Shown here: positions 1-6,043 of the stretch, in pieces
Position numbering within the stretch: the stretch's first letter is position 1
Layout of the letters: each line of letters starts with the position of its first letter
Source of the DNA: Lachnospiraceae bacterium
Lineage (GTDB): Bacteria > Bacillota > Clostridia > Lachnospirales > Lachnospiraceae
Direction of reading: 5' to 3'
NCBI GenBank assembly: GCA_017938145.1
Contig: JAGBCB010000001.1
Coordinates: 1 to 48,016 of the forward strand
Length of the DNA stretch: 48,016 nucleotides
Notes under the pieces: model-generated
The model's input: the letters and a program-made list of their open reading frames with translations, nothing else
Told to the model about the DNA's origin: nothing
Databases searched by the model: none
Translations under genes and position numbers: made by a program

Positions 1-1490
1 AGTCCCCATTCGATTTTTACTTTGTCCTTTCCGCGCAAATGGAAACGGCGGAACGACCAACAACCCTTGATCCTTCCAAAGGTCTGTTCTACTTCCACAA
101 CTCTCTGTGCCCGGAGCTGCAGACCTTTTTCGGAGCAAAGGTTCTCATTTGCTTTTCTCTTCAGTTCATTCAGCCGGTGGGATACCTGGACTGTCCGGTT
201 CTTCTCCGTGTTTTTACATTCAGAAGCATATGGACATCCCCGGCAGTCTTCACAGGTGTAGTAATCCCGACTGGTTTCATAACCGGCTTCTGTCACGTAT
301 TTTCGGTTCCCTTTGTGAATCAGCCGTTTCTCGTTTTTACAGATAAAACTGTCTGTGCCTGCATCATACGGCATATTTTCTATCAGGTACGGATTCTCAC
401 GGTTCTTCTTTTTCTTTTCCCAATGAAACTTGTTATACTTTACATAACTGCCAAGGTGGTTTTCTTCCAGATACTCGTAGTTTTCCTCACTTCCGTATCC
501 GGAATCAGTTATGATGTTTTCAGGAAGCGTCCCCAGTTTTTCTTTCAGGTGGTTTAAATGAGGAATCATTGTTTTGGTATCCGTTGGATTCGGATGGATT
601 GTGTAACCCACAATGTAACGGTTTTCTGTTCCTATCTGTACGTTATAGCCCGGTTTAAGCTGTCCATTCAGCATGGCATCTTCTTTCATGCGCATAAATG
701 TGGCATCATGGTCTGTCTTTGAATAGCTGTTTCTTCCTTCGAACGTGTGGAGTGCTTCTTCATATTTCTTCTTTCTTGGCAGAATGTCTTTTTTGAATTC
801 TTTTGCTTTCTTTTTCAGTTCCTTATTATCCGGTGTTTCAGCCAGTCTGGCATCAATGCTTTCCACAACGGCTTCTACCTGCTCGGAGGTGATACGGTTG
901 TTTTCACCAAGCTCCTCCAAATCTTCATCCAGATAAATACGGTTTTCTTCTGCAACAACACGGTCAATTTCACGGAGATGGTTCTTTATCTTTTCATCCA
1001 GTTTTTTGTCATAGTTCTTTACAGACTTATTCCACACGAAAGTATATTTGTTGGCATTGGCTTCTATCTTTGTTCCGTCAAGGAAGTAGTTCTGCAGTTT
1101 TATATAGTTTTTCTCAATCAGGAGTTTGATGACTTCGTAGAAAACATCCTCAATGATATCCTTCATGTCAAGGCGGAAGCGGTTGATGGTACGGAAATCC
1201 GGCTTGTTTCCTCCGGCAATCCACATGTAGTTAACGTTCTCGCGGAGTGCCTTGGCTATCTGGCGTGAGGAGTAGGTTTTTTGTGTGAATGAATAAATCA
1301 TTACCTTCAGCATCATCCGTGGGTGATACGCAGGGCAGCCGCCTTCTTTGTATCTGTCGTAGAGTGGTTTCAGCTCCAGACTGTCCACAACTGTATTTAC
1401 GACCCTCACAAGATGATTTTCCGGAATGAAATCTTCAAAAGATAGTGGTAATTGTAACTGATCCATAGTATAATCTTTAAATGTTGGCAT
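1..1490 (-). CDS. IS1182-family DDE transposase, C-terminus beyond window edge
   Basis: The minus strand is open from the ATG at 1488-1490 to the window edge (496 codons, no stop). The N-terminus contains DQLQLPLSFEDFIPENHLVR and RVVNTVV, the conserved opening of IS1182 transposases. It is followed by GGCPAYHPRMMLKVMIY, FRTINRFR and the first catalytic Asp context FLDGTKIEANANKYTF. Further on are ITDSGYGSEENYEYLE (second catalytic Asp), a Cys-rich segment (YYTCEDCRGCPYASEC), and the EQTFGRIKG and RGKDKVKIEWG ending that normally lies about 30-50 residues from the C-terminus, so the gene is nearly complete here. A TATAAT sits on the minus strand only about 5 bases upstream of this ATG (1496-1501). 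The downstream Met at 1464-1466 is therefore an alternative start. It looks intact rather than decayed. Confidence 0.93.
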   Translation of the reverse strand, partial: MPTFKDYTMDQLQLPLSFEDFIPENHLVRVVNTVVDSLELKPLYDRYKEGGCPAYHPRMMLKVMIYSFTQKTYSSRQIAKALRENVNYMWIAGGNKPDFRTINRFRLDMKDIIEDVFYEVIKLLIEKNYIKLQNYFLDGTKIEANANKYTFVWNKSVKNYDKKLDEKIKNHLREIDRVVAEENRIYLDEDLEELGENNRITSEQVEAVVESIDARLAETPDNKELKKKAKEFKKDILPRKKKYEEALHTFEGRNSYSKTDHDATFMRMKEDAMLNGQLKPGYNVQIGTENRYIVGYTIHPNPTDTKTMIPHLNHLKEKLGTLPENIITDSGYGSEENYEYLEENHLGSYVKYNKFHWEKKKKNRENPYLIENMPYDAGTDSFICKNEKRLIHKGNRKYVTEAGYETSRDYYTCEDCRGCPYASECKNTEKNRTVQVSHRLNELKRKANENLCSEKGLQLRAQRVVEVEQTFGRIKGCWSFRRFHLRGKDKVKIEWG

Positions 1491-1515
1491 GTCTTATTAT
1501 ATCACATAATAAGGC

Positions 1516-1551
1516 AAAAGTGGAGAATGGCTGGTAACCTTCTCCACTTTT
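1516..1551. repeat. Perfect 12-bp inverted repeat at the 5' side of the transposase gene
   Basis: AAAAGTGGAGAA (1516-1527) and TTCTCCACTTTT (1540-1551) are perfect reverse complements around a 12-nt loop. It lies inside the IS, between the element end and the transposase start. In either direction the stem ends in a short T-run, so it could stop transcription entering from outside, a common way for IS elements to limit transposase expression. Confidence 0.75.
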
Positions 1552-1586
1552 TTCTTGAAAAGAGGGCATCCCTCAAGTCAATTCAT

Positions 1587-1604
1587 GACTTTTGGGACAC
1601 CCTC
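1587..1604. repeat. Right terminal inverted repeat of the IS1182-type element (putative)
   Basis: The sequence GACTTTTGGGACACCCTC ends at the likely IS/flank boundary. An imperfect internal copy of its outer bases (GAGGGCATCCCTCAAGTC at 1562-1579) lies just inside, giving a self-complementary end. The exact boundary is inferred because the partner repeat is outside the window. Confidence 0.55.
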
Positions 1605-1649
1605 ATCAGAAAACTGTCACCGTCGGGGGCTGCTGTCTCCACATAAAGG

Positions 1650-1811
1650 CCAACCCTGGAGAACGGCTCCACCTTCTTCGGCTCCCAGGTAGTCAACGAC
1701 CTGGAGGAGTTTAAGCGCCGCGACCATGTGATTGTGGCAAACCGCTACGAGGATATCCTGGCGGATGTGGAAGAGAAGGTTTATACCAGGGATTTATACA
1801 GACGGGATTAA
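1650..1811 (+). pseudogene. 3' remnant of a UDP-glucose 6-dehydrogenase gene
   Basis: One frame reads [20 protein letters not shown] followed by a segment containing [14 protein letters not shown] and ending [12 protein letters not shown], then TAA at 1809-1811. This matches the C-terminal end of bacterial UDP-glucose 6-dehydrogenases (YEPTL…F GS.VVNDLE.FK…VIVANRY…KVYTRDLF.RD). Only about 54 of some 390 residues remain; an in-frame TAA lies at 1644-1646 and no start or ribosome site precedes it. The enzyme would oxidise UDP-glucose to UDP-glucuronate for surface polysaccharides. The fragment starts about 45 bases from the IS end, so insertion or associated deletion probably removed the rest. 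The 45 bases in between (1605-1649) are not recognised. Confidence 0.8.
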
Positions 1812-1939
1812 ACGTTTAGAAGTTATTTTATGAATTACATATGGAAATGTGTATTCTGCAGGTCATGAGAGGTCATGGCTTTGCAGATATTTTTGTTTTT
1901 AGATATGTTATTATAATTACTGCATATGGAGATAAAAAT

Positions 1940-1965
1940 CGTCCCCTGAGTAGGGGACGACAAAG
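1940..1965 (-). terminator. Rho-independent terminator of the Rpn-family gene
   Basis: On the minus strand, CGTCCCCT-ACTC-AGGGGACG (1940-1959) forms an 8-bp perfect GC-rich stem with a 4-nt loop, followed by ATTTTTAT. It lies directly after the stop codon at 1966. The segment 1812-1939 has no recognisable gene. Confidence 0.88.
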
Positions 1966-2826
1966 TTACTGTTTATTTTCTAATTGAGCTAAAAGACGGG
2001 TGATTTCTGCGTCTTTGTTGGCAAGTTCAGCCTGGGCATTAGCAAGTTCCTCATTTTTGTTGGCAAGCTCGGTTTTTGCATTGGCTAAATCAGCCTGAAG
2101 TCGTTTAGTCTGTGCTTCGCGGATGCGCTCCCAGTAGGCATTGGTTTCACGTGCCTGGCAGCGCTGGCGGATTTTTTCTTCCTCCGTAAGCTCGCGTACA
2201 CCGGAAACGGCTTCCTGCAAATATTCGTTGTTTTGTGCAAGCATGTTAATCTCCTCCCAGGTAGTGGCTGTAAAGACACGCGCCCAACGGTCAACACCGT
2301 ATTTTTTGTCTTCCTCGGTCGCCAGTTCTATCTGAGTTAAGTCTATCACATTTATGCGGAATTTGCTACTGTAAATTTGGTGATTTTCCGTGTTCATAAG
2401 CTGGTAGTTGGCATGAAACTCGGGATATTCCGGAAAAAGTGTGTAATTAAGGAACCCGACATGAGTGACCGGAAGCACCTGGTCATAGGTTTCCCCACGA
2501 TTCAGGTTGTCAAAGCAGCGGGAGGTATAGGAGATGGAGCGGTCTACCCAGTTTGGGTCATGGTAAACCTGCATTTCCAGGTTTAAATATCGGGAGTTGT
2601 TAATAAGAACAGCAAGGTCGAGAATAAATTCCTTGTCCTCAATTTTTTTACCAAGTTCAATAGGGTTTTGCAGGGTAACAGAAATAGTATCCTCTGCGGA
2701 AAGATGTAGCACGGATCGGCAAAGACCCTCCAATGCCTTCGGACGTGCTTGAAATACAGCCCGGAATAAGTAATCATTGGTAAGCCTGTAAGGAAGCTTT
2801 CCTGTGGTTAAATTAATTTCAGCCAT
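1966..2826 (-). CDS. Rpn family PD-(D/E)XK nuclease / putative transposase-like protein
   Basis: The 286-residue protein resembles the Rpn (recombination-promoting nuclease, PDDEXK_2) family, whose E. coli members are DNA endonucleases that raise RecA-independent recombination. The N-terminus has the family box LPYRLTNDYLFRAVF (residues 11-25). The nuclease core is likely D70 in FILDLAVL and E84-x-Q86 in LNLEMQVYH, with Gln in place of the usual Lys, followed by RSISYTSR and the family-like HVGFLNYTLFP. The last 45 or so residues (about 240-286) are a regular coiled coil built from 7-residue units of the type ELANKxx. It is a monocistronic gene with its own promoter (2955-2983) and terminator. 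Such genes are multicopy accessory genes in gut Clostridia. The family assignment is firm; the biological role is not. Confidence 0.85.
   Translation of the reverse strand: MAEINLTTGKLPYRLTNDYLFRAVFQARPKALEGLCRSVLHLSAEDTISVTLQNPIELGKKIEDKEFILDLAVLINNSRYLNLEMQVYHDPNWVDRSISYTSRCFDNLNRGETYDQVLPVTHVGFLNYTLFPEYPEFHANYQLMNTENHQIYSSKFRINVIDLTQIELATEEDKKYGVDRWARVFTATTWEEINMLAQNNEYLQEAVSGVRELTEEEKIRQRCQARETNAYWERIREAQTKRLQADLANAKTELANKNEELANAQAELANKDAEITRLLAQLENKQ
2015..2098 (-). repeat. Four tandem 21-bp repeats encoding the coiled-coil tail of the Rpn protein
   Basis: Four imperfect 21-bp units lie head to tail (2015-2035, 2036-2056, 2057-2077, 2078-2098). Units 1 and 3 begin TTGTTGGCAAG and units 2 and 4 begin GCATT, so the array alternates in a 42-bp period. 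Each unit codes for one heptad, so gain or loss of units would keep the frame. Confidence 0.75.
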
Positions 2827-2954
2827 AAAATATCCTTTCTTTTGGTGTGTGTCAATTGGTTACATGTTTGGAAATCGTGACTGAAACAGTCATGATAGAT
2901 TAGATGCAGCAGAGCGGGGAAGTTCTGCTGAGTACAAAACGTTTTGATGAGTTT

Positions 2955-2983
2955 ATTATAAGACATTGAAAGGAAATATACAA
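2955..2983 (-). promoter_or_regulatory. Sigma-A promoter for the Rpn-family gene
   Basis: Read on the minus strand: TTGTAT (2978-2983), a 17-nt spacer, TATAAT (2955-2960). The predicted transcript start is about 120 nt upstream of the ATG at 2826, leaving a moderately long leader. A ribosome site (AAAGGATA) lies just upstream of the start codon. Confidence 0.75.
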
Positions 2984-3061
2984 GAATTTTAGCTGTTTTG
3001 ACATGTAGAAAATATACATTCATTTTTGTGAAGTTTTTACAATAAAAGCAACATAATTTTG

Positions 3062-3086
3062 AAAGCCGCCCTGGTGGAGCGGCTTA
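3062..3086 (-). terminator. Terminator of the 93-residue orphan gene
   Basis: On the minus strand AAGCCGC…GCGGCTTT folds into a stem (GCCGC/GCGGC plus flanking A-T pairs) with a 9-nt loop. It lies about 25 bases after the stop codon. The T-run is short, so it may be moderate in strength. Confidence 0.6.
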
Positions 3087-3108
3087 GTGGTAACAGTCAT
3101 TATTTGTT

Positions 3109-3390
3109 TTAATAGGGTTCTACAAAAACTACAGTGCCGGAATTTTTATCAACATGGCATCGGGCAGAATACTTCCATTTTTCATTGGAGGTTAAAACCA
3201 ATTTGGTAACCTTTGAGATGTCATAGTCCGGTGCAGGTGTGTCATTTACTCCGACAAAGCAATTTACAATATTACCCTCCACGCTATAAGCGGATGTGGA
3301 ATTGTCTGCATGCTTTTTACATAAATCCATTCCTATTTTTTCCATGCATGCCCGAATTCCAATTTTCTTTGCCTCAGTTGTTGTTAGCAT
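3109..3390 (-). CDS. Small uncharacterised protein (93 aa)
   Basis: I do not recognise this protein. The start chosen is the ATG at 3388-3390, because AAAGGAGG lies 6-7 bases upstream; an in-frame upstream ATG (3438) has no such site. The N-terminal third is helical and charged (TTTEAKKIGIRACMEKIG), with a Cys-His-rich stretch. The C-terminal part looks beta-rich (VTKLVLTSNEKWKYSARCHV and a GTVVFVEPY end), reminiscent of small compact domains with an antiparallel sheet. It has its own promoter (3506-3533) and terminator, and is transcribed away from the XRE cassette. Whether it belongs functionally to that cassette is unknown. Confidence 0.65.
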   Translation of the reverse strand: MLTTTEAKKIGIRACMEKIGMDLCKKHADNSTSAYSVEGNIVNCFVGVNDTPAPDYDISKVTKLVLTSNEKWKYSARCHVDKNSGTVVFVEPY

Positions 3391-3505
3391 TTGATTTTCC
3401 TCCTTTGCATATTTTTTGTAAAAATACTGTGAGCCCACCCGTGACTCCCTTACTTGAAAAAAATAGTACTAACACCCCACCCTTGAGTGTTTTATTTGTA
3501 AAATC

Positions 3506-3533
3506 ATAATACCATAAATAATCAGAAAGTCAA
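3506..3533 (-). promoter_or_regulatory. Sigma-A promoter for the 93-residue gene
   Basis: Read on the minus strand: TTGACT (3528-3533), 16-nt spacer, TATTAT (3506-3511). The predicted leader is about 110 nt and contains two G-rich words (AAGGGTGGGG and ACGGGTGGGC) and a small hairpin (AACAC…GTGTT). The promoter diverges from the XRE promoter, with about 40 bases between the two -35 boxes. Confidence 0.65.
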
Positions 3534-3571
3534 TGAAAGGACGTTAAAAACTGAAATAAGTAAACAAAATA

Positions 3572-3600
3572 TTGACATGGAGCGTGAACTGTTATATTAT
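3572..3600 (+). promoter_or_regulatory. Sigma-A promoter of the XRE/ImmA/PIN cassette
   Basis: TTGACA (3572-3577), 17-nt spacer, TATTAT (3595-3600). This is a strong near-consensus promoter whose -10 box is overlapped by a palindrome, so it is probably repressed in the resting state. Confidence 0.85.
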
Positions 3601-3608
3601 TAATATAA
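3592..3608. promoter_or_regulatory. Perfect 17-bp palindromic operator overlapping the -10 box
   Basis: TTATATTA-T-TAATATAA is a perfect 8+1+8 palindrome that spans the -10 hexamer and the likely transcription start. Its position just upstream of an XRE-family gene fits autorepression by that protein. The binding itself is inferred. An AT-only palindrome also has some chance of arising without function. Confidence 0.65.
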
Positions 3609-3630
3609 AAGAACTGAAAGGGGAATGAGA

Positions 3631-3990
3631 ATGGACGAATTGTTTTTTAAGCGGGTGGGAAACAACATACTTCAAATTCTAAATAAACAGGGTAAGACTC
3701 AGCAGTATCTTGCTAATCAATTAGGCATTTCAAAGCAGGTTATGAGCAAAATAATCAGCGGTGCAAAGGCCATTAATGTGGCGGAAATTACTCAAATCGC
3801 AAATTGTTTAAGTGTGTCAACAGACTGTTTACTTACAGAAGATGTATTGCAAACTCCGGCGCATAATTTCAGTTTTATGGGTGATGTAAAAAACGAAAAA
3901 ACAAGAAAGAAAATAGAGTTTCTAAAAACGGTAATTGATGAAATTGTTTTCCTGGAGGAATATGCTGATGAAAGTAAAGATGCTGAATAA
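3631..3990 (+). CDS. XRE-family transcriptional regulator (cassette repressor)
   Basis: The protein has 119 residues from the ATG at 3631, chosen because the GAAAGGGG ribosome site (3616-3623) is 7 bases away; an ATG at 3625 is too close. Residues about 10-62 form a Cro/CI-type helix-turn-helix (GKTQQYLANQLGISKQVMSK for helices 2-3, then INVAEITQIANCLSVSTDCL). The tail is charged and helical and could be the site of dimerisation or of proteolysis. It opens a four-gene, AT-rich operon and overlaps the metalloprotease gene by 23 bases. The XRE plus ImmA/IrrE arrangement recalls ImmR/ImmA of ICEBs1 and IrrE/DdrO, in which the protease destroys the repressor under stress. Autorepression at the 3592-3608 palindrome is inferred. 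Confidence 0.92.
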   Translation: MDELFFKRVGNNILQILNKQGKTQQYLANQLGISKQVMSKIISGAKAINVAEITQIANCLSVSTDCLLTEDVLQTPAHNFSFMGDVKNEKTRKKIEFLKTVIDEIVFLEEYADESKDAE

Positions 3991-4759
3991 AAAAGAAATT
4001 GAAACTATCAAAGCATTGGCCAGAGAAAAGCTGGTGGAGTTCTGTAAATTAAATGATGTTATCGGTGCACAAGTTTTTAAGATTTTAGAAAAAGAAAGCC
4101 ATGTTTTATATTATCCATTGGAAGACGGGAAGGTGTGGGGGTTTTCGGAAAAGGTTCATGGCAAAGCTTTTGTATGTATTAATACGTCATTAGATTATGA
4201 TAAGCAGGTTTTTGCGGCGGCGCATGAACTGTATCATTTGTGGTATGGTAACGCCGGAGAAGTTTTGCTTCCGGAAGCAGAGTATGAGGAAGAAGAATTG
4301 AGGGCAAACCGTTTTGCTTCGGAGTTTTTAATCAATGAGGAATTATTGCTTCAGGAAACGCGAATTTACAATATTAACAAAGCGTGTCTTGAGTTAAAAG
4401 ATATTGTACGATTAGCGCATTTGTTTGTTGTACCATATCAAACAATGGTAAAAAGATTGTTTGAAATAGGATTATGTAAAGAATCACAAATAAGCAAGTT
4501 GGCAGAGCTTTCAGAGGAGCAGCTTGCTGTTTGGAAAAAGCGTCTGGGCTTGCTTGCGCCAATGCATGACAGTAAAATTGGTTTAAGCAATTTGCTGGAT
4601 ATGGCAGTAGATTTATACGAAAAGAAATTAATTACTTATGCAAAACTGGATTATCTGCTGGCTTTTGCGGAAGTTACTCCGGAGGAACTGGGGATAAAGG
4701 GACCATCCGCATATATTCCACCAACCGAAGCAGAGTTAGATGCATTGATGGAGGAGTAA
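3968..4759 (+). CDS. ImmA/IrrE family metallo-endopeptidase
   Basis: A 263-residue protein with the zinc-protease motif HELYH at residues 86-90 (AAAHELYHLWYG) and a downstream glutamate in EELRANRFASEFL (E110), which fits the third zinc ligand of the family (COG2856, Peptidase_M78-like). The C-terminal 130 residues are helical and probably regulatory. The start at 3968 is preferred because GGAGG (3954-3958) is 9 bases away; 3962 is a close alternative. The gene overlaps the XRE gene and is followed one base later by the PIN-like gene, so the three are translationally coupled. By family precedent it would cleave the upstream repressor when activated. The catalytic residues look intact. Confidence 0.9.
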   Translation: MKVKMLNKKEIETIKALAREKLVEFCKLNDVIGAQVFKILEKESHVLYYPLEDGKVWGFSEKVHGKAFVCINTSLDYDKQVFAAAHELYHLWYGNAGEVLLPEAEYEEEELRANRFASEFLINEELLLQETRIYNINKACLELKDIVRLAHLFVVPYQTMVKRLFEIGLCKESQISKLAELSEEQLAVWKKRLGLLAPMHDSKIGLSNLLDMAVDLYEKKLITYAKLDYLLAFAEVTPEELGIKGPSAYIPPTEAELDALMEE

Positions 4760-4760
4760 A

Positions 4761-5333
4761 GTGAAGCGAAAAGAGGTAATAGTGGATGCGGATTTTTGTA
4801 TTAAAATTGGTTCCAGTTCAAAGTACCGATATTTAGAAAAACTTTTGCCTGAATTGGCAGAGGTTGTTTATATTCACAAAACAGTGTATGAAGAAATTCT
4901 TTATCCTTCATGTGTGCGCGAACAGATAGATTCCTTGAAGAAACAAGGGATAATGGTATTGATGGATGAGAATGAATTATTACCGTTAGAAAAAAGAATA
5001 TACGATAGTACATATCAAATTCTTTCTAAGGCGATGGCAGATCCAAGAAATCGACGGAAGAACAGAGGAGAAATTGCCTCTCTTGCTATGGCTAAAACAA
5101 AAGAAATACCATATTTTGCAACAGATGAAATGGATTTGCAAAATATAGTAGATTCGTTATTAAACTCTGGAATTGGAAAAAGAATTTGTTGTATCCGAAT
5201 AGAAGCGGTAATAAAAGAAATGAAGGACGGAGAGATAGATTCGTTTAAGCGAAAAGAAGCGAAGGTATTATGGGTACTTGCAGGAAAAAGAAAAGAAGAT
5301 TTTGATAATACAGTGTGGCCTGTAGAAAAATAG
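4761..5333 (+). CDS. PIN-like nuclease domain protein (putative effector/toxin)
   Basis: A 190-residue protein starting at GTG 4761, with GAGGAG 4 bases upstream overlapping the end of the protease gene. The arrangement of acids matches a PIN fold: D9/D11 in the first strand (VIVDADFC), E44/E45 after helix 2 (TVYEEILYP), E104 in NRGEIASLAMAK, and D122/D125 in PYFATDEMDLQ. The GE-x-x-x-x-A-x-A and late Asp pattern is the one seen in PIN proteins of the VapC/DUF3368 type, which cut RNA using Mg2+. The C-terminal 50 residues are Lys-rich. No classical VapB antitoxin is next to it; instead the partners are an XRE repressor and a protease. The assignment is by motif only and the target is unknown. 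Confidence 0.65.
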   Translation: MKRKEVIVDADFCIKIGSSSKYRYLEKLLPELAEVVYIHKTVYEEILYPSCVREQIDSLKKQGIMVLMDENELLPLEKRIYDSTYQILSKAMADPRNRRKNRGEIASLAMAKTKEIPYFATDEMDLQNIVDSLLNSGIGKRICCIRIEAVIKEMKDGEIDSFKRKEAKVLWVLAGKRKEDFDNTVWPVEK

Positions 5334-5349
5334 TGCGGCGAGGGGAAAA

Positions 5350-5832
5350 ATGGTACTTGATAAAAGGGAAATTGATAAAGAGCGATTAAATGGAAAAATC
5401 ATAATGGCTATAAAAATTATTAAAGACCAAAATAAACTGGCGCCATATGTGCATTCGAGTGAGGTGCCGGTAACAGTAGATAAATTAGCACGCTGGATGG
5501 ATATAAGTAAAGAAGCAGCAGAACAAGTAGATTTGTTATGTTATACATTGACACCGAAGGTCTTAGTCTGGTCTTTGATTTATGAGTACAATCATATGTT
5601 GATTTCGGTGGAGCAAGCTAGATGCTATTTAATTAAAAGAATAAAAGAAAAGGTTTTATATGCAGAGGAGAACTATCATTTTCCTTTTGATGTAATAAAG
5701 CATGCAATGCCTATTCAATTGTTAGATGAAGAAAAGGAAATTTGTGAAGATAATATTGAAAATATAGGTATAATAAACAGCATGGCATATGAGATATATG
5801 AGGGTATAAAAGTTTTGAACGAAAAAGAATAG
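5350..5832 (+). CDS. Uncharacterised protein, fourth gene of the XRE/ImmA/PIN cassette (160 aa)
   Basis: I do not recognise the family. The protein is largely alpha-helical and charged, with no signal peptide or membrane segment, so it is probably cytoplasmic. It carries a central segment (VDKLARWMDISKEAAEQVD) that reads like a helical bundle or winged-helix-like element, and an acidic C-terminus (LLDEEKEICEDN). The start at 5350 follows GCGAGGGG by 5-6 bases and lies 16 bases after the PIN gene. The shared low GC, the spacing and the terminator downstream (5884-5936) place it in the same transcript. It could be an antitoxin or immunity partner of the nuclease or an accessory factor; nothing in the sequence decides this. 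Confidence 0.7.
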   Translation: MVLDKREIDKERLNGKIIMAIKIIKDQNKLAPYVHSSEVPVTVDKLARWMDISKEAAEQVDLLCYTLTPKVLVWSLIYEYNHMLISVEQARCYLIKRIKEKVLYAEENYHFPFDVIKHAMPIQLLDEEKEICEDNIENIGIINSMAYEIYEGIKVLNEKE

Positions 5833-5883
5833 CAGTAAAGCTTTAAATCAGTCTATATAACTAATAATTATATTATGAAATGA

Positions 5884-5936
5884 AATGCATTCTTGACCGA
5901 TAGATCAATGAGCGGGACAGGGATGCATTCTTTTTT
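5884..5936 (+). terminator. Terminator of the XRE/ImmA/PIN cassette
   Basis: AATGCAT (5884-5890) pairs with ATGCATT (5923-5929), enclosing a second small stem (TTGA/TCAA), followed by CTTTTTT. The arms are short, so it may be of moderate strength. It marks the junction between the AT-rich accessory DNA and the polA operon. Confidence 0.6.
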
Positions 5937-5978
5937 GCTCTACTGGGCGGGGCAATGGCAAGAAAATTTCTTTCATTA

Positions 5979-6007
5979 TTGAAAATCCTATCCAATTCGG
6001 TTATACT
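5979..6007 (+). promoter_or_regulatory. Sigma-A promoter of the ZAS-like/polA/coaE operon
   Basis: TTGAAA (5979-5984), 17-nt spacer, TATACT (6002-6007). It lies 37 bases upstream of the first gene. No other good promoter is seen between here and polA. Confidence 0.75.
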
Positions 6008-6043
6008 AGACACTGAGAAAGTTTGTAAAAAAGTGAGGTTGCC

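Larger units (their letters stand above)
1..1604 (-). mobile_element. IS1182-family insertion sequence, partial (runs off left edge)
   Basis: The element contains a minus-strand DDE transposase gene and ends on the right with a likely terminal inverted repeat at about 1587-1604 (GACTTTTGGGACACCCTC on the + strand, so the element starts GAGGGTGTCCCAAAAGTC on its own top strand). The other end lies outside the window, so neither the matching repeat nor a target duplication can be checked. The terminal GGGTGTCCCAAAAG-like sequence is of a kind I associate with IS1182-like elements; this is from memory. The transposase supports the family call independently. Confidence 0.85.

Noticed and set aside
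22-1268. Several + strand open frames inside the IS1182 region
   Set aside because: They are antisense shadows of the continuous minus-strand transposase frame, with no ribosome sites and atypical composition.
1812-1939. Possible small gene or RNA between the ugd remnant and the Rpn terminator
   Set aside because: No reading frame with a ribosome site, no promoter and no stable structure was seen.
2015-2098. CRISPR-like array
   Set aside because: The repeats are directly adjacent without spacers and lie inside a protein frame that they extend as heptads.
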